Shown here one piece after another: positions 34,295 through 43,295 of a stretch of 55,927 nt of DNA. Source of the stretch: Intestinibacter sp964449895 (GTDB taxonomy: Bacteria > Bacillota > Clostridia > Peptostreptococcales > Peptostreptococcaceae); contig CAYVBY010000015.1 of assembly GCA_964449895.1 (NCBI GenBank), forward strand, positions 1-55,927. Direction: 5' to 3'. Made by a program: the position numbers and the translations under genes. Below the pieces are notes generated by a model. It made no database searches. It was not told where the DNA came from and saw nothing but the letters and a program-made list of their open reading frames with translations. Each line of letters opens with the position of its first letter. Position 1 is the first letter of the stretch.

Positions 34295-35737
34295 ATGTCA
34301 AAGAGAAAACAAGTGACTGTTCCTATGGAAAAAATAAAGGAACAAGACAGATATATAAATGAAATAAAAAATGAAAATGAAAGATATTTCCAATCTACTG
34401 GAAAGAAAAAATCTTATTTTATACAAACTTTTGGTTGTCAAATGAATGAACATGATTCAGAAAAATTAGGTGCAATGTTAAATGCTATGGGGTATGAGCC
34501 TACTTTAATGGCTGATAGTTCAGATTTAATAATATATAATACTTGTGCTGTTAGAGAAAATGCAGAACTTAAAGTTTATGGAAACTTAGGTCATTTAAAA
34601 TTAATTAAAAAGAAAAATCCTAACTTAAAAATAGCTGTCTGTGGATGTATGATGCAACAACCTACAGTAGTAAAAGAAATTAAATCTAAATACAAACATG
34701 TAGACTTAGTATTTGGGACTCACAATTTATATAAATTCCCTGAATTACTTGCAGAGGCTATTTCAAGAGATACAATGCTTATAGATGTATGGGATGTAGA
34801 TGGTGAAGTTGTAGAAGGTTTAAAAAGCGATAGAAAATTCGAGCTTAAAGCTTTTGTAAATATTATGTACGGATGTAATAACTTCTGTACTTATTGCATA
34901 GTTCCTTATACTAGAGGACGTGAGAGAAGTAGAAGACCAATTGATATAATAAATGAAATTAAAGAGTTAGTATCACATGGAACTAAAGAAGTTACACTAT
35001 TAGGACAAAATGTAAATTCATACGGTAAAACTTTAGAAGATGAAGATAGAATAACTTTTGCTGAACTTTTAAGAAAAGTAAATGAAATAGAAGGCTTAGA
35101 AAGAATAAGATTTATGACTTCACATCCAAAAGATATATCAGATGAAGTTATATATGCTATGAGAGATTGTGATAAGGTATGTGAGTTTTTACACCTTCCT
35201 GTTCAATGTGGAAGCACTAAATTATTAAAGAAAATGAATAGACATTATTCTAAAGAAGATTATTTAAGAATAATTGAAAAAGCCAAATCTGAAATACCAG
35301 ATATAGTATTTTCTACTGATATAATGATAGGATTCCCAGGAGAAACACAAGAGGATGTAGAAGATACAATAGATGTAATTGAAAAAGTAAGATACGATAA
35401 TGTATTTACTTTTATATATTCAAAGAGAGAAGGTACGCCAGCAGCTAAAATGGAAGATCAAATTCCAGAGGATTTAAAACATGAGAGATTTAACAAAGTT
35501 TTAGCAGTTGTAAATGATATATTAAAAGAAAATAATTCTATATATCAAGATAAGGTAGTTGAAGTTTTAGTTGAAGGTAAAAGTAAAACTGACGATACTA
35601 AATTCAGTGGTAGAACAAGACAAAATAAACTTGTAAACTTTAGTGTAAAAGATATAAATGCTGATTTAGTAGGAAAATTAGTAGATGTAAAAATAACAGA
35701 AACATTATCATTTTCATTAAATGGAGAAATGATTTAA
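34295..35737 (+). CDS. miaB: tRNA-2-methylthio-N6-dimethylallyladenosine synthase
   Basis: This radical-SAM enzyme adds a methylthio group to i6A37 of tRNAs, after MiaA (also in the window at 48705). The 480-residue protein has the N-terminal UPF0004 domain with the cluster cysteines (TFGCQMNEHDS, NTCAVRENAE, CGCMMQQ), the radical-SAM motif CNNFCTYC, VPYTRGRERSR, and a C-terminal TRAM domain. The start is ATG at 34295 behind AAAGGAG; the frame extends upstream only through non-coding sequence. Confidence 0.96.
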   Translation: MSKRKQVTVPMEKIKEQDRYINEIKNENERYFQSTGKKKSYFIQTFGCQMNEHDSEKLGAMLNAMGYEPTLMADSSDLIIYNTCAVRENAELKVYGNLGHLKLIKKKNPNLKIAVCGCMMQQPTVVKEIKSKYKHVDLVFGTHNLYKFPELLAEAISRDTMLIDVWDVDGEVVEGLKSDRKFELKAFVNIMYGCNNFCTYCIVPYTRGRERSRRPIDIINEIKELVSHGTKEVTLLGQNVNSYGKTLEDEDRITFAELLRKVNEIEGLERIRFMTSHPKDISDEVIYAMRDCDKVCEFLHLPVQCGSTKLLKKMNRHYSKEDYLRIIEKAKSEIPDIVFSTDIMIGFPGETQEDVEDTIDVIEKVRYDNVFTFIYSKREGTPAAKMEDQIPEDLKHERFNKVLAVVNDILKENNSIYQDKVVEVLVEGKSKTDDTKFSGRTRQNKLVNFSVKDINADLVGKLVDVKITETLSFSLNGEMI

Positions 35738-35754
35738 GTTTTAAGTAGAAATTT

Positions 35755-35804
35755 AAAAGGTGTTCTTTTTATGATGAGTTATCATAAAAAAGAACACCTT
35801 TTTT
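35755..35804 (+). terminator. Strong terminator after miaB
   Basis: AAAAGGTGTTCTTTTTATGAT pairs with its near-complement ending in GAACACCTTTTTT. Confidence 0.9.
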
Positions 35805-35847
35805 GAAATATATAGATAGAAAGAGTTTTAAATAATTTACCTAAAAT

Positions 35848-36192
35848 TTAATCGATAATTCCCTTGTCTTCAACAAGTTTTAAATCAATCATCCCTTCAA
35901 TTTTGACTTTATCTATTTTGTTTAACTTTCTGTATTTTTCTATAAAATATTTTTCATTATTATCACTGATGACTAATTTATCTCCAAAGTTATCAGATCC
36001 AGATATTAGCCAATCTAGTGATACTTTGTAATATTTAGAAAGGAAAAGTATTACATCAATAGGAGGTTTTCTTTTTCCTTGTTCGTAAAATCCATAAGCA
36101 CTTGTAGTGATACCTAAAATTTCAGCAATTTCTCTTTGATTAATCCCTCTTTGATTTCTTAAAATTTTAAGTCTATCTGGTAAGCTATTCAT
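35848..36192 (-). CDS. XRE-family helix-turn-helix regulator
   Basis: The 114-residue protein has an N-terminal HTH (about 6-62) with QREIAEILGITTSAYGFYEQGKRKP as its recognition region (QREIAEILGITT, then SAYGFYEQGKRKP), and a short C-terminal tail of about 45 residues, perhaps for dimerisation. It resembles SinR/Cro-type repressors. The start follows GGAG by 7 bases. It diverges from a second XRE gene at 36400; a 13-bp-arm palindrome sits just upstream of this gene and probably serves autoregulation. Confidence 0.9.
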   Translation of the reverse strand: MNSLPDRLKILRNQRGINQREIAEILGITTSAYGFYEQGKRKPPIDVILFLSKYYKVSLDWLISGSDNFGDKLVISDNNEKYFIEKYRKLNKIDKVKIEGMIDLKLVEDKGIID

Positions 36193-36212
36193 GAAATCAC
36201 TCCTTCCTAATA

Positions 36213-36243
36213 TTCATTTTACAACAAGTAGTTGTAAAATGAA
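36213..36243. promoter_or_regulatory. Perfect palindromic operator upstream of the minus-strand XRE gene
   Basis: TTCATTTTACAAC (36213-36225) and GTTGTAAAATGAA (36231-36243) are exact complements around a 5-bp spacer AAGTA. The core ACAAC-N5-GTTG recurs near 36369. Confidence 0.8.
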
Positions 36244-36368
36244 ATAAGAAAATCTATATCATAAAATTATATTTATAAATAATTTATAGGTGAAATATTT
36301 AATAAGTGTTATGAAAAAATTAAATGTATAACTTGATACTAATTTTATGTTGAATTATAATTAAATTA

Positions 36369-36382
36369 ACAACTAAATGTTG
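36369..36382. promoter_or_regulatory. Second operator-like site with the same core
   Basis: ACAAC-TAAAT-GTTG (36369-36382) repeats the core and 5-bp spacing of the upstream palindrome. It lies 7 bp before the SD of the plus-strand XRE gene, where binding could block its transcription. Confidence 0.6.
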
Positions 36383-36399
36383 GTAAGTAGGAGGGATTT

Positions 36400-36597
36400 G
36401 TGAATATTTTGAAAGAACTTAGGGTAAAAAATAACTTAAAACAAAGGCAAGTAGCAGAAAGCCTAGGTATTACGACTAGTTATTATGGAATGATTGAACT
36501 TGGAAAAAGGGAACCAAGTCTTAGTCTAGCTATTAAGATTTCTAGATATTTTAATTTATCAGTTGAGGAAATTTTTAACACAAGTGAAGATGTTTAA
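36400..36597 (+). CDS. Small XRE-family helix-turn-helix regulator
   Basis: The 65-residue protein is little more than an HTH domain: LRVKNNLKQRQVAESLGITT, YYGMIELGKREPS, then FNLSVEEIF. Its motif is close to that of the divergent regulator at 35848, so the two may recognise similar DNA. It starts with GTG 4 bases after AGGAGGG, a short spacing. A terminator-like hairpin lies at 36647. Cro-like antagonism between the two is a hypothesis. Confidence 0.88.
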   Translation: MNILKELRVKNNLKQRQVAESLGITTSYYGMIELGKREPSLSLAIKISRYFNLSVEEIFNTSEDV

Positions 36598-36646
36598 TGA
36601 GGGTAGAGGTTATTAAGTAAAAGGAATTATAAATTAAGTTATTGTT

Positions 36647-36692
36647 TTAAAAAATATTGGTAGATTTATATAGATTTATCAATATTTTTTTT
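36647..36692 (+). terminator. Terminator after the small XRE gene
   Basis: AAAAAATATTG pairs with CAATATTTTTT around a loop of about 20 nt. Confidence 0.7.
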
Positions 36693-36817
36693 ATTAAGGA
36701 AATTTTGTAAATATTAATATAAATATATACCGAGTAGGAAATAATATTAAAAATAAAATAATACTAATATTAAATACAAATTTGGAAACAATATATAAAA
36801 AACAAAAGGAGAAAAAA

Positions 36818-37471
36818 ATGATCGTAGTATTCATAAGAAGTATCATACTATATACAGCAGTTTTAATATCCATGAGAATTATGGGAAAAGGTGAAATAGC
36901 AGAAATGAACTGTTTTGATTTAGTTATAACACTTCTAATAGCAGAAGTTGCATCCTTACCTATGGAGAATAACGATATACCTATGATAAATGGTATAGCT
37001 GCACTTACTGGTTTAGTTGCTATGCAGACTATAGTATCTTTTTTATCTTTAAAATTTAGAAGTATATCTACAATATTATCAGGGAAACCTTCTATATTGA
37101 TAAATAAAGGACAGATAGACTATAAAGAATTAAAAAAAGAAAGAGTAAGTATAAATGAATTATTAGAACAATTACGTATACAAGGATACTTTAATATAAA
37201 ATATATACAATATGCTATATTAGAAACTGATGGAAGTTTGAGCATTGTACCTACTTCAAATTATAATTCTACTCCACCTAGAGAGTACAATCGTATACCT
37301 ACTCCACTGATATTAGATGGTAAGGTAATTAAAGAAAATTTAAAAAAAGTAGAAAAAGATGAAATTTGGCTAATGGGAGTTTTAAAATCTTACAATATAA
37401 ATAAGGCAAAAGATGTATTAATATGCATTTTAGATGAGTACGACAAAATAGTACTCCAAAGAAAAATTTGA
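36818..37471 (+). CDS. DUF421-family (YetF-like) membrane protein
   Basis: The 217-residue protein has three N-terminal membrane helices (about 1-75) with the family motif RIMGKGEIAEMNCFDLVITLLIAEVAS, followed by a cytoplasmic domain with GKPSILINKGQ and the conserved P-T-L-stretch. YetF-like proteins have been linked to spore germination and membrane integrity in Bacillus, without a defined activity. The start is ATG at 36818 after AAAGGAG; the earlier TTG at 36782 precedes that SD. It is coupled to the DUF4363 gene 11 bp downstream, a common clostridial pairing. Confidence 0.88.
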   Translation: MIVVFIRSIILYTAVLISMRIMGKGEIAEMNCFDLVITLLIAEVASLPMENNDIPMINGIAALTGLVAMQTIVSFLSLKFRSISTILSGKPSILINKGQIDYKELKKERVSINELLEQLRIQGYFNIKYIQYAILETDGSLSIVPTSNYNSTPPREYNRIPTPLILDGKVIKENLKKVEKDEIWLMGVLKSYNINKAKDVLICILDEYDKIVLQRKI

Positions 37472-37482
37472 GGTGATTTATT

Positions 37483-37863
37483 ATGAAAAGTACGATTGTA
37501 TCTATTGTTTGGGTAGCAATATTTTTATTTTTAGGATTTTATATAGATAATAAAGTAGAAAATTTCGGAATGAATTATATTCAAGATGTGGAAGCTACTT
37601 ATGAAGTAGTATATGATGAAAAGTGGGAACAATCTGACAAGATGCTAGAAGATTTATTAAAAAAAATTAAATCTCAAAGAAATTTATGGCTTAAGGTATT
37701 AAATCATCAATATTATGATGATATACAACTTGAACTAAATTTAATAAAAAATGCAATTTACTGTAAAGATAAAATTAGAGCTTTAGAAAGTTTGGAGAGA
37801 ATTAAGTCTATACTTTTTAATATAATAGACGATGAAAAATGCAATTTAAATTATATTTTATAA
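37483..37863 (+). CDS. DUF4363-family protein
   Basis: The 126-residue protein has one N-terminal membrane helix (about 5-22) and a charged helical outside domain with W66-like aromatic residues (KWEQSDKMLEDLL). DUF4363 proteins accompany DUF421 proteins in clostridia and probably form a membrane complex with them; the role is unknown. It follows the DUF421 gene in one operon. Confidence 0.82.
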   Translation: MKSTIVSIVWVAIFLFLGFYIDNKVENFGMNYIQDVEATYEVVYDEKWEQSDKMLEDLLKKIKSQRNLWLKVLNHQYYDDIQLELNLIKNAIYCKDKIRALESLERIKSILFNIIDDEKCNLNYIL

Positions 37864-37871
37864 AATAAAAA

Positions 37872-37910
37872 AGCCATATTAAAGGCTATTTTTAGCTTTT
37901 TAATATGGCT
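37872..37910 (-). terminator. Terminator overlapping the 3' end of the Nudix gene
   Basis: AGCCATATTAAA and TTTTTAATATGGCT form a stem with a nested GGCTA/TAGC loop. The T-run follows on the minus strand. One arm lies within the last codons of the gene ending at 37892. Confidence 0.75.
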
Positions 37911-38503
37911 AAGAAGTTTTCTAGTATTTTTGCGGTAATTCCCCATATTATATAGTTTTTATATTCATAAAACAAAACTGAATACTTTCCTACAGCAAAA
38001 CGATAATTTCTATTATTTGGAACTTTGTCATATGGAAAATCATCACTTGCTTCTACTTTTATATTATTTTCAAATTCATCAGGTTTGTAATTTATAAGAT
38101 AATTTACTGGGACTGTAAAAATTTCACTTACTTCATCTTTATTTATAGACAGATTATCTATATCTTTTATAATGCCTATATATGGATGAATTATCAAATT
38201 TGAATGATTTATATATAAATCTAGTGGTGAAATTATTTCAATATTTGTATCATTTGTTCCAAGCTCTTCACAAGTTTCCCTAATACAAGCTTCTATAGGT
38301 TTTTCGCCTTTTTCTATTTTACCACCTGGAAATGATATTTCATTTGGTTGTGTTTTTAAATTTTTAGAACGAACTTCAAATAAAATTTCATAATGATCAT
38401 TTCTTTTTACTAGAGGAACTAATACAGATGCTCTTTTCATATTTTGAAATCCATTTATATATGGTGAAAAGTTATTAAACTTATTTTTTATATTTTCAAT
38501 CAT
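37892..38503 (-). CDS. NUDIX hydrolase, probable CoA pyrophosphatase
   Basis: The 203-residue protein has the Nudix box GGKIEKGEKPIEACIRETCEELG in parts (GGKIEKGE, then REtCEELG) near 60-82, preceded by the LK-QP-EISFPGG motif found in CoA-pyrophosphatase (NudL-type) members. It probably cleaves CoA, its derivatives or nucleotides. It is a single gene convergent with the DUF421 operon. Its last codons form one arm of its own terminator. Confidence 0.88.
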   Translation of the reverse strand: MIENIKNKFNNFSPYINGFQNMKRASVLVPLVKRNDHYEILFEVRSKNLKTQPNEISFPGGKIEKGEKPIEACIRETCEELGTNDTNIEIISPLDLYINHSNLIIHPYIGIIKDIDNLSINKDEVSEIFTVPVNYLINYKPDEFENNIKVEASDDFPYDKVPNNRNYRFAVGKYSVLFYEYKNYIIWGITAKILENFLAILKS

Positions 38504-38750
38504 TTATTTATTTCCTTTCAAAATTATTAATTATAAATATTATAAACTAAATTAAAAAAAATATAAATTACTAAATAATATTATCAAGTTTAGCAAATAT
38601 AAAAAATGATTTTGATATATAAAAATTCGAAGTTTAACTATTAAAATATAAAATTTCACTAAAATTAATGAAAAATTATCAAAATGAGTATAAAATAATA
38701 TATAAAAGAAAAAAACGTATTAATTTTGTTCGTATAAGGGGGGATTTTAG

Positions 38751-40208
38751 TTGAATAAATTATATGATGTTATGATAATTGGCTCTGGCGTAGTTGGAAG
38801 TGCCATTGCAAGAGAAATGTCTAGATATAATTTAAAAATAGGTGTACTAGAAAAGGAATTAGATGTATGTAATGAAACTAGTGCTAGAAATTCTGGAGTT
38901 TTGCATGCTGGATTTAATAATAAACCAGGAACTCTAATGGCAAAATTTTGTGTAGAAGGAAATAAAGATTTTGACCAAGTTGCAAAAGACCTAGGTGTAC
39001 CTTTTAAAAGATGTGGAAAACTTGTAGTAGGTTTTACGAAAGAAGATAAAGAAAGACTTATTGCTATGAAAGAACAAGGTGAAAAAAATGGCATAGTAGG
39101 TCTAGAGATAGTAGACAAAAAAAGAATAAAAGAAATTGAACCTCATATAGACGGAGAATTTGCTATGTGGTCTCCAACTACGGGAATTTTAAATCCTTTT
39201 TTACTTACAGTAGCTCTAGCTGAAAATGCGGCTTCAAATGGTGTTGATTTTTACTTCGGTAATGAAGTAATTGATATTAAAAGAGTAGATGAAATTTATA
39301 ATATAAAAACTAAAAAAAATACATATAAAACTAGATGGGTTATAAATGCAGCAGGACTTTATAGTGATAAAATTTCAAAAATGCTTGGAATAGATGATTA
39401 TACAATTTATCCATGTAGAGGAGAATATTTTATATTAGATGAAAAGGTTGGACCAAAGCTTAGTATTCCAGCATATCCTGTTCCAAATCCAAAAGAAGGT
39501 GGACTTGGAATTCACTTAACTCCAACAATAGATGGAAATGTATTTATAGGACCAAGTAGTGAATATATAGACGAAAGAGATGATTATTCTGCTACTCAAA
39601 AGATAATGGATTTACTAATAAGTGATGGAGGAAGAATTTTCCCTCATATAAAAAGAGAAGATTTCATAAGAAACTTTTCAGGTATTAGACCTAAACTTGC
39701 ATCTAAAGAAGAAGGGGGATATCATGACTTTGTAATAGAAAGAAGAGATGAGGCTCCTAATACTATTAATTTAGTTGGAATAGAATCTCCAGGACTTACA
39801 AGTTCTACTCCAATTGCTAAATATGTAGTTTCTTTATTAAAAGAGAAAGAAGAATTGACTATAAATGAAAATTTCAATCCAATAAGAAAGCCTATAGTAA
39901 CTTTTGCTGATAAATCTATAGAACAAAAAGCTCTTTTAATAAAAGAAAACCCTGATTACGGCGAAGTAATTTGTAGATGTCAAACTATAACTAAGGCAGA
40001 AATACTTGAAGCTATAAATAATCCATTAGGAGTTGAAACTTTGACAGGAATAAAATATAGATGTAGAGCTATGATGGGTAGATGTCAAGGTGGATATTGT
40101 GAAACTAGAATAGCTGGGCTTTTAGAGGAAGTTAAAAATAAAAAAAGAGAAGAAGTACTTTATTCTAGAGAAGGATCTAATATGTTTGTAGGGAAGGTGA
40201 GAGGCTAA
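38751..40208 (+). CDS. FAD-dependent dehydrogenase of the LhgO/GlpA type with C-terminal BFD-like [2Fe-2S] domain
   Basis: The 485-residue protein begins with a dinucleotide fold (MIIGSGVVGSAIAREM) and the SARNSGVLHAGFNN motif of COG0579, which holds L-2-hydroxyglutarate dehydrogenase and related 2-hydroxyacid or glycerol-3-phosphate dehydrogenases. The C-terminal 80 residues carry C-x-C (CRCQ), then C-x4-C-like spacing (YRCRAMMGRCQGGYC) of a BFD-type iron-sulfur domain. The start is TTG at 38751 behind AAGGGGGG. It is the first gene of a four-gene run. Whether the substrate is a 2-hydroxyacid or glycerol-3-phosphate is open. Confidence 0.87.
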   Translation: MNKLYDVMIIGSGVVGSAIAREMSRYNLKIGVLEKELDVCNETSARNSGVLHAGFNNKPGTLMAKFCVEGNKDFDQVAKDLGVPFKRCGKLVVGFTKEDKERLIAMKEQGEKNGIVGLEIVDKKRIKEIEPHIDGEFAMWSPTTGILNPFLLTVALAENAASNGVDFYFGNEVIDIKRVDEIYNIKTKKNTYKTRWVINAAGLYSDKISKMLGIDDYTIYPCRGEYFILDEKVGPKLSIPAYPVPNPKEGGLGIHLTPTIDGNVFIGPSSEYIDERDDYSATQKIMDLLISDGGRIFPHIKREDFIRNFSGIRPKLASKEEGGYHDFVIERRDEAPNTINLVGIESPGLTSSTPIAKYVVSLLKEKEELTINENFNPIRKPIVTFADKSIEQKALLIKENPDYGEVICRCQTITKAEILEAINNPLGVETLTGIKYRCRAMMGRCQGGYCETRIAGLLEEVKNKKREEVLYSREGSNMFVGKVRG

Positions 40209-41446
40209 TGATTGAAAATAAGGATGTAGTAATAGTTGGAGGCGGTCCTGCAGGCCTTGCAGCAGCCCTTGAACTTAAGAATAAAGGAATAAAAGATATA
40301 CTTATAGTAGAAAGAGAAGATAAACTAGGTGGAATATTAAAACAATGTATTCATGATGGTTTTGGACTTACTAGATTTAAAGAAACTCTAAGTGGTCCAG
40401 AATATGCAGATAGATTTATAAAAGAAGTTGAAAAGCAAGGTATAGATTATATAACTGATGCCACAGTAATAGATGTTACTAATGACAAACTTGTAATAGC
40501 AGCTAGCAAAGATGGCTTAAAACAATATAAGGCAAAAGCTGTAGTTTTAACTATGGGATGTAGAGAAAGAACTAGAGGTGCAATCTCAACACCAGGGACT
40601 AGACCTGCTGGTATATACAATGCAGGTGTGGCACAAAGATATATAAATTTAACTAATACTATGGTAGGTAAAAAAGTAGTTATTTTAGGTTCTGGGGATA
40701 TAGGTCTTATAATGGCTAGAAGACTTACTTTAGAAGGTGCTAAGGTAGAAGCTGTAATTGAACTTTCATCTTATGCTAATGGTCTTCCAAGAAATATAGA
40801 ACAATGTCTAAATGATTATGACATACCACTTTATTTAAGTCATACGATAACTGACATAAAAGGTAAATCAAGACTTGAAAGTGTTACAGTAAGTAAAGTA
40901 GATGAAAATAAAAAAATAATACCAGGCACTGAAATGAAATATGAATGTGATACTTTAATTTTATCAATAGGATTAATACCTGAAAATGAATTATCATTAA
41001 AAGCAGGAGTTAAACTTGACTCTATAACTAAGGGAGCTATTGTAGATGAAAATTATCAAACATCAGTAGAAGGTATATTTGCTGCAGGAAATGTACTTCA
41101 AGTTCATGATTTAGTAGACTTTGTTTCACTTGAAGCAGAAAGACTTGCAGGACATGTAGCACAGTACATAAATAAAGGTAAATTAACTGAAAGTAAAATC
41201 AACATAGAAGCTGGAGAAAATATAAATCATACTATTCCTCAAAAGATGAGTGGAACTAAAGATTTTGTACTTTCATTTAGAGTTAGAAGACCTTTTAAAG
41301 AATGTAGAGTAGATATAATGCAAGGTGATGATGTAATAAAAACTAAAAAGTACAAAAAAGCAATACCAGCAGAGATGATTCAAATAAAAATTTCAAAAGA
41401 TGAAATAAAATCAGATAAGGATTTGAGGGTGATTATAAGTGAATAG
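40208..41446 (+). CDS. NAD(P)/FAD-dependent oxidoreductase
   Basis: The 412-residue flavoprotein has an FAD-binding GGGPAGLAAALEL at about 9-21, an NAD-binding GSGDIGLIMARRL near 160, and the GIFAAGNVLQVHDLVDFVS region. It overlaps the preceding stop by one base and the next gene by 8 bases, so the three are translationally coupled. In related organisms this enzyme is paired with a GlpA-like dehydrogenase and a DUF1667 protein. It probably transfers electrons between the dehydrogenase and NAD(P)+ or quinone. That direction is inference. Confidence 0.88.
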   Translation: MIENKDVVIVGGGPAGLAAALELKNKGIKDILIVEREDKLGGILKQCIHDGFGLTRFKETLSGPEYADRFIKEVEKQGIDYITDATVIDVTNDKLVIAASKDGLKQYKAKAVVLTMGCRERTRGAISTPGTRPAGIYNAGVAQRYINLTNTMVGKKVVILGSGDIGLIMARRLTLEGAKVEAVIELSSYANGLPRNIEQCLNDYDIPLYLSHTITDIKGKSRLESVTVSKVDENKKIIPGTEMKYECDTLILSIGLIPENELSLKAGVKLDSITKGAIVDENYQTSVEGIFAAGNVLQVHDLVDFVSLEAERLAGHVAQYINKGKLTESKINIEAGENINHTIPQKMSGTKDFVLSFRVRRPFKECRVDIMQGDDVIKTKKYKKAIPAEMIQIKISKDEIKSDKDLRVIISE

Positions 41447-41804
41447 AAAGTTTACATGTATAGTTTGTCCAAATGGATGTGAAATAGAAGTAGATTATGA
41501 AAAAAACGATATAAAAAGTATAAAAGGAGAAGGATGTAAAAAGGGTAAAGAATATGTAGTTCAAGAGCTTACAGATCCAAGAAGAAATATAGCTTCTTCA
41601 GTAGTATTAATAAATGGTGAATTACCTCTTGTAAGTGTTAGACTTACAAATCCTGTACCTAAAGCTAAAATATTTGATGTTATGGATATAATAAAAAGTA
41701 TAAAACTTGAAGCACCAGTGGAGGTAGGAGATATTGTAGTAAAAAATATAATGGGATATGAAAGTGATCTTATAGTTACTAAAAAAGTAGATAAAATATC
41801 TTAA
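41439..41804 (+). CDS. DUF1667-domain protein, probable small electron-transfer partner
   Basis: The 121-residue protein has four cysteines near the N-terminus (CIVCPNGCEI, then GEGCKKG), enough for a metal or Fe-S site. This is the DUF1667 arrangement. It starts with GTG inside the end of the oxidoreductase gene and closes the coupled trio. The family is nearly always found with such oxidoreductases. Confidence 0.85.
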   Translation: MNRKFTCIVCPNGCEIEVDYEKNDIKSIKGEGCKKGKEYVVQELTDPRRNIASSVVLINGELPLVSVRLTNPVPKAKIFDVMDIIKSIKLEAPVEVGDIVVKNIMGYESDLIVTKKVDKIS

Positions 41805-41879
41805 GTAACAAAATAAATTAAAATATAAAATATTAAATTTAGATGTAATGTTTAAATTTAAGTGATAAAGGAGCATAAA

Positions 41880-43154
41880 ATGTCTCAAATAAATGAAATA
41901 CTAGATAGCATAGAACTACCTAAAATTATGAAAGTAAAGCAAAAGTTTGATGATACTAAATTAGAGGATGTACAAAAGAGTTTATATACTAAATTAATTC
42001 AAAAAAACATAAAAGACAATATAAAACCAGGTATGAAAATTGCTATAACTGGTGGAAGTAGAGGAATAAGTAATTATCAAGTTTTAATGAAGACAGTAGT
42101 TGATTTTGTTTATAAATGTGGAGCAACACCTTTTATAGTACCTGCTATGGGAAGTCATGGAGGAGGAACTGACGAAGGACAAAAGAATATGCTTAAAAAA
42201 CTTGGTATAACTAAAGAAACTATAGGATGTGAGATAATATCTTCTATGGATGTAGTTGAAGTAGGAAAAACTTCTAAAAATCTTCCAGTATATATAGATA
42301 AAAATGCTAAAGAAGCAGATGGTATAATACTGCTAAATAGAATAAAGCTTCATACATCATTTAGAGGTAAATACGAAAGTGGTTTAATAAAAATGATGGC
42401 TATAGGTCTTGCAAAAAGAAAAGGTGCTGACATGACCCACTCTTTAAGATATGAAAATATGGCAAATAATCTAGTAGAGGTTGGAACTATTGCGTTAAAT
42501 AATTTAAATATAATTTGTGGAGTTGCATCTATTGAAAATGGTTATAATGAAGTTTCTGATGTATTTGTTCTAAAAAAAGAAGAAATACTAGAAAAAGAGC
42601 CTGAAATACTAAATAGATCAAAAGACTTAATGTCTAGAATTTATCTAGATGATATAGACGTACTTATAGTAAATGAAATTGGAAAAAATATAAGTGGAAC
42701 AGGTGTAGATACTAATATAGTGGGAAGATTTCATACAAATGCAGCAAGCGGTGGTCCAAATACTATAAAGCTAGGTTTTTTAGATATAAGTCAAAAATCA
42801 GGAGGAAATGCAAATGGAATGGGACTTGCTGATTTTGTATCTAAAAAATTCTATGACAAGATAGATTTTCCAGCTACATATATAAATGCTATTACATCTA
42901 CAGAACCAAATAGTGTAAAGCTTCCTTTAGTACTAGATAATGACGAATATGTATTTAAAGGATGCATAAAACTTTGTGGAGTTAGAAATTTAAAAGACTT
43001 AAAGCTTGTAATAATCAATAACACTAAGGAATTAGATGAAATATATATGAGTGAGGCGGCATTTAAAAATGTAGTTTCAAAGGATAAAGTAGAGTCTATT
43101 TCGGAGCTATTTGATATACCTTTTGACGAAAATAAAAACTTAAAATTATTTTAG
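41880..43154 (+). CDS. LarA-family (nickel-pincer) 2-hydroxyacid racemase/epimerase homologue
   Basis: The 424-residue protein is exactly the length of LarA from Lactiplantibacillus plantarum. H93 (GSHGGGTDEG), H158 (KLHTSF), K171 (GLIKMM) and H187 (DMTHS) are spaced 65, 13 and 16 apart, close to LarA H108, H174, K184 and H200 (66, 10, 16), which are the catalytic His pair, the Lys bound to the cofactor and a nickel ligand. It follows the DUF1667 gene by 75 bp and has its own SD (AAAGGAG). The start at 41862 would translate the SD. The substrate is unknown; LarA homologues act on lactate, malate, phenyllactate or others. Confidence 0.85.
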   Translation: MSQINEILDSIELPKIMKVKQKFDDTKLEDVQKSLYTKLIQKNIKDNIKPGMKIAITGGSRGISNYQVLMKTVVDFVYKCGATPFIVPAMGSHGGGTDEGQKNMLKKLGITKETIGCEIISSMDVVEVGKTSKNLPVYIDKNAKEADGIILLNRIKLHTSFRGKYESGLIKMMAIGLAKRKGADMTHSLRYENMANNLVEVGTIALNNLNIICGVASIENGYNEVSDVFVLKKEEILEKEPEILNRSKDLMSRIYLDDIDVLIVNEIGKNISGTGVDTNIVGRFHTNAASGGPNTIKLGFLDISQKSGGNANGMGLADFVSKKFYDKIDFPATYINAITSTEPNSVKLPLVLDNDEYVFKGCIKLCGVRNLKDLKLVIINNTKELDEIYMSEAAFKNVVSKDKVESISELFDIPFDENKNLKLF

Positions 43155-43158
43155 AAAT

Positions 43159-43200
43159 AAAAAGCTTTATTGCATATACAATATGTAATAAAGCTTTTTT
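43159..43200 (+). terminator. Terminator after the LarA homologue
   Basis: AAAAAGCTTTATTGCATAT pairs with ATATGTAATAAAGCTTTTT and a T-tail. Confidence 0.88.
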
Positions 43201-43295
43201 AGTATAAAAAACAATAAAAATTTTAATATTATATAAAATTAAATTTTTGTTTATTTAAATAATTTTAAATATATACCTTTTATATGTTAAAAAAT

